Assembly: GCA_031769625.1 (NCBI GenBank) | Contig: JAUIMM010000178.1 | Location: 25,167,501-25,231,500 of the forward strand | Origin: Taudactylus pleione | Lineage: Eukaryota; Chordata; Amphibia; Anura; Myobatrachidae | Direction of reading: 5' to 3' | Length of the DNA stretch: 64,000 bases | Shown here: piece after piece, positions 55,176-64,000 of the stretch | Numbering within the stretch: position 1 is the stretch's first letter | Layout: each line of letters starts with the position of its first letter | The notes under the pieces: model-generated | The model's input: the letters and a program-made list of their open reading frames with translations, nothing else | What the model was told of the DNA's origin: nothing | The model's database searches: none | Translations under genes and position numbers: made by a program

Positions 55176-56030
55176 CACTTTTGCCTGAGAGCCAGTGGGG
55201 GGGAAGCCTAAGACCTGTCGGGATGGAATGGCAAGGGAGGGGGCTGGAATGAAGTGTGTATTATGTGAATCTTGTTTTTTCAATGTGTTTTATGTGGTTC
55301 TGGATTTAATAATGTATTTGAGGTGGATGTGGTTTTAAAACGTAGTTTATGTGCCTCTGGCTTTTCCAATCTATTATGTGGAAGTGGTTTGTTGCAGTGT
55401 ATTATATGTGGATCTGGCTTGTATTTTCAATGCGGCGCGCGCATGCTGTCTGACTTGTTTAGCTACATATATTTTTCAGCGCTTTGCCTCTGACAGGTTT
55501 GCCACCCCTGGGCTCAGTAGTCACAGTGGCTGACATTCTGTGGTCTTTCGAGATCACACTCCCTTACTGTGATACCACACCCCCTCACGATGAGGCCACG
55601 CCCACTCCACAATATTACTGCTTCGTACATTGTAACATTGTACTGTCACCATTTAAAATATATAGAAAAAGACCCTAGACTGCACACCCTGAGTATATAT
55701 AATGGGAGGTGCTACTTGTTGAGACAATTATTGCAGACACAAAAAAGGCAAATTCCAAGTGCACAACTCCAAATTACTAATTCTATATAATACATTTTGC
55801 AATAACATTTTGCAATAGAGGTTTTAGCATAACCATGGTCAAGGTTATGGGCCTACCCACCACTTCACGGTAACCTCTTAGGGTAGGTCCCTAACATACT
55901 AAGTTTCAAATCCAGAGCGCTGGACACCCCCAATACACATATCTAATATACACTAATGGTGATCAATTTATATTTTTAAAATAACTATATAGAAATTCTC
56001 AATGTACAGCAGTTGCAGCACCACTACAGT
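55176..56030. other. No gene seen
   Basis: Loosely repeated 'TGTGG.TCTGGATTT..AATGTATT' units at 55260-55440, then unassigned DNA. Confidence 0.45.
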
Positions 56031-56036
56031 GTCAAT

Positions 56037-56954
56037 GGGCTCTATTTATTAACATTATTTTGACTAAAATAAAGTGAAAAAGGGTGTTTTCACATCCTTT
56101 TCACATTATTTTAGTATCGCCTATAGTTATTACAGGGCAATTGGAGTAGAATTCGTAAAATTCTACTCCAACCCCTAAGTATCACTTATTTTTAGTAAAG
56201 CAGATCGCATTTCCCATAATTGTAATGGGAAATGTGATCCGACCAGAGTTGCTAAAAATAAAATGTGAGAAAATATCGGGGAAAGCCCTGTGATAATAAC
56301 GCCACGAGGTCTCCCCCGGTTACCTGACTCCTGCCCTGCTCTAATGGGGAGAGCAGAGCCGGGAGTCGGTCCCAGTAATCAGCTGTGTGGTCTAAACAGA
56401 CCGCAAGCTGATTACTGTAAAAAAAAGAAAAAAAAAATAGTAAAAAAAAAAATTTACTGACTCCAGGAACCGGTGATCGGGCCTCCGGTGATGACTCCCC
56501 TCCGGTCAGCTGGTCTCCCATAGTGCACTGCTGCCCGGTCATCAGGTGATCGGGCCCCAGTGCAGTATGGGAGATCACCTGACCGGAGGAATGGAGAACA
56601 TCACCAGAGGCCCTGAACATGCAGGTAAGTGTAATTAAGGGAGAGGGGGGTCGCGGGGGGGTCTGTGATCGTGGGGGCGGGGCTTAGCACCGGGGGCCGG
56701 GGCTCAGCGCCGGGGGGGTAGCAGCGGCGACCGGTCGGCGCATGCGCGGGCACTTAATCACGGTATTTTTTGCGAAAATACCGTGAAAAGGCTCCAAAGA
56801 GGATTTGCAGGGACAGAGCTTTATCGCAAGCTCTGTCCCTGTAAGGGATTTGTGGTAAATCCATGTGATATTGCCTGAATTCGCAATGCGAATTCACTCG
56901 GTAATATCACACTACAATCTGCATTCAATATGCGGATTGTAGTAAATAGAGCCC
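56037..56954. mobile_element. GGGCTCTATTTATTA MITE made of serial hairpins, 918 bp
   Basis: Ends GGGCTCTATTTATTA and AGTAAATAGAGCCC. Internal successive inverted repeats include GAGTAGAATTCGTAAAATTCTACTC (as two arms), CATTTCCCATAATTGTAATG, GGTATTTTTTGCGAAAATACC (two arms), AGAGCTTTATCGCAAGCTCT and the ATATTGCCTGAATTC pair. A diverged inverse copy is at 27490-28107. Confidence 0.8.
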
Positions 56955-57544
56955 TAAAAGTGGACAACCAAGTCACTCACACAGACTCACAGTTGAGTTA
57001 CAGGTTACAGCAGTGGCACGCTTGGCTCTTCCCTCAGTCATACAGTCATCCTTTCCCTTGTCAGGCTTGCTTTCGCCACACAAACAAGACTGCCCACTGT
57101 CACTCAGCCTGCCTGTAGCCCCTCCTCCCAGTCCCTGTCTGCTGCCCCCGGAGCCAGAAGCCCAGTGTAGAGAGAGAGAGCCTTGCGAGATGATGACGTA
57201 ATCATCTCGCGAGACGAGCTCCGCAGCGATGCGGCGGCTGCCTCCTGCGGACATTGTCAGTGTGGTCACCTCAGTGTGGTGACCGAAACCCCCCCTCGCC
57301 CCAATGCCAAGAGCCCCCGACTTGCTAGCCACCCGAGGAACTTTAGTAAACATGAATGAAAACAAAACAAACAGCTACTGTTGTGCTGCGGGTGGCCTGG
57401 GCCCCCTGCCATGACCGGGCCCGGGTAATCAGTACTCACTCCCCCCCTCTCAGTGCCCCTATGTCTGCAGTAGCAGATTAAGGTCCACATGGGCCTGGAG
57501 CTGAAATTTATGAAGGGCCTATGGTGTGCTGCCACAGGAGGCGT

Positions 57545-57720
57545 GACCAGCATGACGGAGGAGTGACTACTGATGTGGTGGTGTGACCAGTGATGTGTGG
57601 GTGTGACCAGTGATGTGTGGGTGTGACCAGTGTTGTGGGGGTGTGACCAGTGATGTGTGGGTGTGACCAGTGTTGTGGGGGTGTGGTCTGCACAGGGAGT
57701 GTGGTCTGTGCCATGGGGTG
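57545..57720. repeat. 20-bp tandem repeat
   Basis: Seven or so copies of GTGTGACCAGTGATGTGTGG with small variation. Preceded at 57395-57470 by the CCGGGTAATCAGTACTCAC / CCCCCTCTCAGTGCCCC block that also ends 48745-49560. Confidence 0.9.
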
Positions 57721-57779
57721 TGGCTAGCCCCATAGAGGGCATAACTACCGCCTACTTTCAACCACCTCAATATTCCTCC

Positions 57780-59310
57780 CCTCTTTTCTTATATGCAGCA
57801 TATACCACCTGTTATATTATTGGCCACTAAATAAAAATGAAAAAGAAAAATTTTATTATTTTTACTGCTTTTACCTCATGAGGACTAATATTTGATTGAA
57901 CTTATTGCATGTACAGTATATTAACATCCTAGTTAATTTAAATTATAAGTTACATTAGTATTAACAATTATAAGTGTGTGTTTATTTTATATACAGTATT
58001 TATTGTGCTCTTAATGTGAAATTACTAATTGTATGCTTCATATTTCTTAAGGCAGTGGTTCAGAAACTCCACCCTTACAGTCCAGGTTTTAAGGATATCC
58101 TGCTTGAGCATAGGTGACTTAATTAGTACCTCCATAACTTTGATTTAATCATCTGAGCTCAAGCATGGTTGGTGTTTGCACTCACGTTTATAGTTGGATT
58201 ACTGTGCCCGGCGCCTTTTTCTATTCCACAGCGGGAAAAATATACATTCCAATGAAGCGGCACTCATGGAATTCCACTTCAGTGGAATGTATGTATATAT
58301 ACAGTGCTCGAAGTGTGCCGGTATGTAACGGTATAGCATACCGCCACTTCATGCACTGAACTTTTTTTTTTTGCTAGTTGATAGGACAGAGGGCTAGGAC
58401 AACCCCTAAAGCCAGCCGCAGCGTGTCTATGTGGCTGGCTCAGTAAAAAGGCTGGCCTGTCACTATCTGTCAATGTGCTGCTGCCCGCCCATTCCCTCCC
58501 ATCCACCTGCCTTCGTGTGCACTGAACCTCAACCCACCCGCTGCGCGCGGGTGCTAGGAGCCGCCGCCCCGCCGGAAGGTCTCATCTAGCTGCAGAGACC
58601 AACACTGTACCTCCACACCCCCGCTCACTTGCCCGCATGTGCTATATGCCCGATTGCAGCCTGCCCGCCCGCACGGTGTGACCGCATGCCCGCCCGCGTG
58701 CGCCGGGGGCGTGTCCTCCGCCGGAAGGTCTGCAGCATCTATTACTGCAGTCCATTACTGTGCCTCCGCCACCGCTTGCCCTCCAGGCTGTCTGTATAGG
58801 CCTGTCCCCCACTGGTTACAGTGAAAGGAGTCACAGCCACTCATACCTGCCTTCGCGCTGAGAGTGACAGTGAGCTGGGCTGCTGAGGGAGCCATGATGC
58901 TTGGTTCTCTTCGACTGGGGGCTTGTGCTTCCCCCCTCTCTAGCACAGTTGTTGGTGTCACTGGCTCCTGCATGTATCCCTGCTTCCCTCCACACTCCTC
59001 TTTATGGATCCCTCTCTGCTTCACCTTGTTGGAGTCAGACAGCAGCAGTCAGTGAGTAATACTGCATTCAGTTATTTCTCCTCTCTAGTGTGTACCCCAC
59101 CCCCCTGTGTGCCTCATTACCCCCTGTGTGCCTCATTACCCCAGTGTGCCTCCCCACCCCGTGTACCTTCTAACAACAATTTCCTACCGATGCCAAAGTG
59201 TGTTTTTTTTCTGTAGCCTATGAATTTCGTTATTTTCTTATCAGTGCTATTCAGGGGAAATTCATTTTAATGCAATGTTGAATAGCGCAGTGAAGGGGTT
59301 CAATAGACCA
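57780..59310. other. Mixed repeat remnants, no gene seen
   Basis: 58049-58165 matches a known type of vertebrate hAT remnant (CAGTGGTTCAGAAACTCCAC, CCAGGTTTTAAGGATATCCT, GAGCTCAAGCATGG). 59085-59165 has three or four GTGTGCCTCATTACCCC units. The GC-rich 58500-58740 has no motif I recognise. Confidence 0.5.
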
Positions 59311-59315
59311 CACTG

Positions 59316-59494
59316 TTAAGGCCCCCATACATTAGCGACAGAAGATGCCGGGTCGTTGCATCGGTGAAATCCAACAGATTTGCCGATCACGATCAAAATA
59401 GATTGGTGAAATTTAACTGGTGGAATTTCACAGATTCTTCGACGGATCCTATCGCAGGATCGGTGCGATCTGTCGCTAATGTATGGTGGGCTTT
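59316..59494. mobile_element. MITE with CCCATACATTAGCGACAG ends
   Basis: TAAGGCCCCCATACATTAGC at the left, GCTAATGTATGGTGGGCTTTA at the right, with inner CCGATC and TTTCACC dyads. Confidence 0.85.
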
Positions 59495-59759
59495 AGTCCA
59501 AGTAGAGAATATATTGTTGCAAGCAGAAATCAACTAAAGTGCTGTCAGTGATGCTGTTTTTTAGTGTAGCGAGGGGCTGACAGTATCGCAACAGGCACTT
59601 TAGTTGGATAATGCTGGTTACCGCGCTTAAACACCTGCCAGGCACGGGGAAAACAATTGAATAGCTTCAGGAATGCTTTCCCAGTGCTATTCACATCGTG
59701 AAACCGAAAGATTGCATAAGAAAAGAGGTGTGTTAAACCTCTAGGATGGGGGCCGGCAT

Positions 59760-61130
59760 GTATGCAAATTACTGTTTAGAGTTAGCCTATCGTTAGCAGG
59801 GGCGGGTTTTCAATAGAGACATTATATAAGGGGCTAGAAGTGAGGGCCAAAGCCTCTTGGTTCCAGATTCCTCCAGGACAGGGAAGTGCATTTTGTCAGT
59901 TGTCATTTTCCTTAATAAAACTCTCTTAGTGCTTCTCCTTCTTCTCCTCTTCTCTCCTCCTTTTCCTTATTGTATTTAGTCTCTTTTCATTTACTTCATA
60001 TCATTGCTTTTACTTTTCCTTTCTGTCCTCAATCACTGTCTTTTCTGATTTCTTGTTCTGCTGGGGGTGGGTGTAGCTATGTCCTGCCTAGTAATGAGCC
60101 TCCCCAGACCCTGGTCCCTGGCTCCACAGTGCCCCCATGTTATTAGGAGCTGCAGGTGTGGTTCCCCTATTGATAGTTCTATCCCCCCTCAGGCTGCTGC
60201 AGCAGCTTTGTGGAAGGTGTGCCAGTGCGGGGGAGGGGTGCTTCCCTTTAGTCCTTAATGCCCCTGGTCAATATTATCTTTGTGGCTGCAATGGCCAGCA
60301 CCATAGGCAAATGCAGGAGGGGTTTATGAGTGCCTTGCCTGAACCCCCCCTCAGCCCACACCATGATGACTACAATAGAAATAGCATATAATACTAAAGT
60401 TGCATGTTTTTTAGGATCCCCTCAGTGTCACAAATGAAATAACTAGCACTACAGTCCCTGTTGATCTTTTAAATGTGTCAGCCAGTAGAAAAAGTTAAAA
60501 AGCCAGTAATGAATATTGTTGTGCACCAACTAGATCTGGAAAACATGCACTGTACGGGGTGCACTGATATGGATCACCTATTGGATCAATTATTAATACT
60601 GGATAATACACCATCCAGTACATAAGGGGACCAATCTGTGCATCTGTGTCCAGGACAGTGCATGGTTTCTTTTTCTGCCCTCTCCCAGATTCCCCAACTT
60701 GCTCATATGATCTGTAAAGGAGCCGGCACATGAAATAAAAAGATTCAGCTCAGACAGGATGGCTCTACTTCTACATATAATTACTTACTGTGTTTGCTGG
60801 TCCTGTATATGCCAGAATTATATCATTCAGTACATTCGTATGATGTATTTTATAGCTGGTCTGTGCTGATTATGCCTCTTAATGGTAGAAAACAGTTGCA
60901 GCAAACAGTGTCAGTATTATGCTGGGCATTGAGGTATCATTGGGGGAATAGAATGCTTTAGTGATGCGTTATATGACAGTAAGGGGTAATGGCTTTGACA
61001 CTGCTTTATTTATCTATAGCACCTAAGATCTAGCTTTTATCTCCTTTGAATCATTATTATCAGCCAATAGAGGAGATTGTATTATATACTGTATTCTGAG
61101 CATTTAACTTACAAAATAGACAGAATACAT
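59760..61130 (+). mobile_element. Probable 5' region of the DIRS-order element
   Basis: The stretch leads into the decayed protein genes in the same direction. It contains ATTATATAAGGGG at 59822, a plausible TATA box. It then has a T/C-rich tract (59930-60060) and an ORF-poor interval. I could not find its left terminal repeat, so the boundary is a guess. Confidence 0.35.
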
Positions 61131-61138
61131 GTGCTACA

Positions 61139-61500
61139 GTGAATTTCTACAGGGTGCACAGCTTATTATTGCAATCACTGCCCCAAGCAGCTATCACCGG
61201 GAAGCTCCATTCTCAGCTATGCTCCTACTTCGACAAATATACATTGCTGGAGGTCACGCAGCCTTCGCGTCCTGCCTATGAGGGGTACAACGCGTGCAAA
61301 GCAGCTAGTTCAGTTCGTCAAGGCTAACAGCAGGCGTCTGGGGAAAATGCTTCGCCTTTAATAATTCCACATTAAAATGTCGTTTTCGTCACCTCTGCTT
61401 GCGATGTGGTGGCAATCACCCAGTTGCCAAGTGTTTCAAGGGGGGTGCCCAGCAGCAGCCTGCACAGCCAGCAAAAGGCACAAGTGCTAAGTAAAGTTCC
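61139..61500 (+). pseudogene. DIRS-order first protein (Gag-like) with zinc knuckle, decayed
   Basis: A CX2CX3HX4C zinc knuckle (CLRCGGNHPVAKC, 61396-61434) preceded by FNNSTLKCRFRHL is the recognisable part; such knuckles end the first protein of DIRS/Ngaro elements. The frame upstream (from 61139) is separated from it by a stop and frameshift. A stop follows at about 61490. Confidence 0.7.
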
Positions 61501-61599
61501 ATCCCCTGTCCGTGTCACAGCGATAGCAAAATGGTTGAGTTGGTACCCGGTTCTGTAGGACGCAGAATTTTCGTTAAAAGGCTTCAGTTTTGGTTTTCG

Positions 61600-63052
61600 T
61601 TTACCTATTTGCAGGGATGTCGACACATATTCGCCTAGAAATTTGAAGTCTGCCTTTGAATTGCCTCACATTCTTAGGGAAAAAGTGGCTGGCGAGGTTA
61701 GCGCAGGCGCATTGCTGGGCCTTTTGCAGAACCCCCATTAGGGATCTTGTGAATTCCCCGGTGGGAGTGGTTCCCAAGAAAATTCCAGGAAAATAAGGGC
61801 TCATGCAACATCTGTCTTATCCGCCAGGCTCGTCAGTAAATTATGCCATACCAGTTGAGGTTTCCTCGGTGGTGTACCAGTCTTTTGACGATGCTTTGGA
61901 CGTCATTAGGTGTTATGGTCCGGGCGCACTGATGGCTAAGATAGATGTTGAGTCAGCTTTTCGTCTACTTCCTTTGCACCCAGAGTCATTCCAGTTTATG
62001 GGTTTTTAGCTTGGACAACGGATATTGCATAGACAAATGCTTGCCTATGGGGTGTTCTGTGTCCTGTGCGTTTTTCGAGCATTTTAGCACCTTCCTACAC
62101 TGGTGCGCAGAATTTATTTATTTAATTTTTGCGGTAGTCATGGAATAGCCCACTATCTCGATGACTTTCTGTGTGTCGGCCCTTCCGGTTCAGGCAGATG
62201 CAGTTATCTTTTGTTTTCTTTACGAGCGCTGTTTTTTCATTTGGAGTTCCCGTTGCTGTGGACAAAACGGAGGGCCCTTCCCCTTGTCATTCCTGGGTAT
62301 CGAGATCTGTACCTCGGTGGGTTCTTGTCGCATTCCTCTCGATAAGCCTGTCAAGTAATGCCATAGCGGAATGCACGGCTTCCAGTAGAATTACCCTGCG
62401 GCAGGCGCAATCCCTCCTGGGCCTGTAAAGTAATTCCAATGGGCAGAGCTTTTTCACGTAAATTGGAAAGGGCCACGGCTGGTGTCACTAACCGAGACAT
62501 TTGCTACGTTTATCCTCAGAGATTAAGCAGGACCTCTCTGTCTGGGTCTCGTTTCTTCGGGATTTTAATGGCGTTCGGTTGTGGATGTCTCCAGCCGCTG
62601 ACAATTTGCAGCTGCAGCTGTTCACCGACGCAGCAGGCACCACGGGGTTCGGATGTTACCTTGATGGCTCCTGGTGCGTTGGCCGTTGGCTGGAAGAATG
62701 GGTGGGAAAGGGTTTGACTAAGGACTTACTCCTTCTCAAACTCTTTCCCATAATGGTTTCCTTGGAAATCTGGGGGGAATGGTTACGCAATCGCAGCATC
62801 ATTATCAGGTGTGACAACCTGGGCATGGTCCATGCGATACAATCAGCAACATGCGGCTTCCCTGCTGGTTTTGCGCTTGCTAGCGCAGCTGTGCTCACAT
62901 GTTTGCGCTGTAACATCATGTTTAAGGCAAGACACGTTCCTGGGGTGGAGAATGAGATAGACGATGCGTTATCACGTTTCCAGTGGGCTAGGTCCCGATC
63001 TGTGGCCCTGGTGCTGACGTTGTGCTTTGCCCCTCTTATGTTTGGCAGGTGA
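61600..63052 (+). pseudogene. DIRS-order reverse transcriptase and RNase H, decayed
   Basis: Reverse transcriptase motifs in order: SPVGVVPKKIPGK (61750), ALMAKIDVESAFRLLPLHPE (from 61929), DKCLPMGCSVSCAF (about 62031) and the catalytic YLDD (62154-62165). The RNase H part has LFTDAAGTTGFG, IIRCDNLG and ARHVPGVENEIDDALSRF. Frames change at least three times and several stops interrupt it. In the RNase H the usual glutamate of LLELFP is lysine (codon 62738-62740). Not functional. Confidence 0.9.
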
Positions 63053-63072
63053 TCGAGCCGGCATGGAGGGCT

Positions 63073-64000
63073 AAGCAGAACAGTCTTTAACCCCCTCCAC
63101 GTTGCGAGCATATCGGCAGGCATGGAATGAATGGGAAGATTATTCCCGTAGCAGCAAACAGGCAGGTAAGAGTCAGCATCGTTCGATGCTTTCTTTTATT
63201 TGGAGTCTCCGTTTGGCTGGCAGATCCAGGGCTTCTGTTGCGCGCTCTTTGGGGGGCATTGCATTTTATTGTAAATTGAAGGGCCAACCTGACTTTACTA
63301 AAAGTTTTCTGATAGTGAAGGCTTTAAAGGGTTGGGCACGGGTCTCCCGGCCAGTAGCTGACCGTAGGAGACCTGTGGACGCTCATCTGCTTCCGGCAGT
63401 ATTAGGGGCGGTTCTCGGAGTGGCTCTTACTGCGTATGAGGCGGTCCTATTCAAGTGGTGTTTTCGGAGGCTTTTCACGGCACCTTGAGGGTATCGGAGC
63501 TGGTGGCATCATCCAAATGGGTTGATGCCGCCATGCTCCTCTCGGATATCCTGGTCAGTGAGAGGTCTGTTCTCTGTAGGATTCGGCAGTCGAAGACCGA
63601 CCAGACTGGTAGGGGTAGGTGGATCTCGTTGGGTCCATCTAGGGACGAACAGATCTGCCCCGTGGCACTAGCTATGCGGTATGAGTTATTGCGGCCGGAT
63701 GTTCCTGGTTCATGACTCATGCATATGAACAGGACTCCGCTTACCAAATACCAGTTTGGTTGGTTTTTGAAGAGGTGTGTATCAGTTTTAGGCCTCCCGC
63801 CTCAAGATTTTGGTACACACTCGTTTCTGATCGGAGCCGCAACTTCGGCGGCAGCTGCGGGTTTCTCGGCATCAGAAATTAAGGCCCTAGGACATTGGAA
63901 ATCGGATAGTTATAAAGGTTACATTCGACCTAGGCATGAAGGCCCTTTGTTTAAAGTCATTTCACAGTCTGTTCCGGTTACGTTTATATTTTATGCTTGC
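63073..64000 (+). pseudogene. DIRS-order tyrosine recombinase, decayed, cut by window end
   Basis: In place of an integrase, DIRS-order elements use a tyrosine recombinase to insert circular DNA. Seen here are the N-terminal helical domain (from MRAYRQAWNEWEDYSR at 63102), GTLRVSEL with the first catalytic arginine (about 63488), RQSKTDQTGRGRW, then HSFLIGAATSA (from 63818) and HWKSDSYKGYIRP with the tyrosine. The second catalytic arginine of the usual HSFRIGAAT is leucine (codon 63827-63829). There is a frameshift near 63450 and an in-frame TGA near 63713. The element continues beyond 64000. Confidence 0.9.

Noticed and set aside
54380..55515. hAT element from CAGGGCCG to CCACCCCTG
   Set aside because: Plausible ends but no matching target duplication and weak inverted repeat.

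Overview
The window looks like nuclear DNA of a repeat-rich vertebrate, most probably a frog. It holds one spliced protein-coding gene with long introns. The rest is dominated by PIF/Harbinger and hAT DNA transposons, many miniature elements, minisatellites, SINE/L2-like tails and part of a tyrosine-recombinase (DIRS-order) retrotransposon. The anuran call is inferred from this repeat mix. I see no bacterial operons, CRISPR arrays, rRNA or tRNA genes.

Layout, left to right. 1-10.7 kb: an 18-bp-class minisatellite split by a 9.24-kb Harbinger transposon (601-9838) with a complete-looking DDE transposase on + and a Myb-like partner gene on -, the latter frameshifted. 10.3-19 kb: hAT and Harbinger miniature elements, several with exact target duplications, nested in minisatellites. 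19.4-22.0 kb: a 31-bp minisatellite with no stop codon in any minus frame, which produces spurious ORFs of over 500 residues. 23-33 kb: miniature elements built of serial hairpins, a TA-rich microsatellite, a GC-rich dyad repeat and further tandem repeats. 34-50.8 kb (minus strand): a kinesin-8/KIF19-like gene. 51-59.5 kb: nested miniature elements, a 382-bp near-perfect tandem duplication and minisatellites. 59.8-64 kb: a decayed DIRS-order element (zinc-knuckle protein, reverse transcriptase/RNase H, tyrosine recombinase) that runs off the window.

The most striking feature is the kinesin tail. Nine exons encode a complete motor domain of about 345 residues. They are followed by exons made of a 14-residue (42-bp) repeat with consensus [14 protein letters not shown]. 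The tail exon lies in a 1.287-kb tandem array: three copies of a 342-bp phase-0/phase-0 exon, each with conserved splice sites, flanked by a 442-bp exon of ten repeats and by shorter relatives. If all are spliced in, the predicted protein is about 989 residues with about 30 repeats. I know of no described kinesin tail of this kind, but I could not search.

All coordinates and reading frames were read by eye from the sequence. Family assignments rest on recognised motifs, not on database searches.
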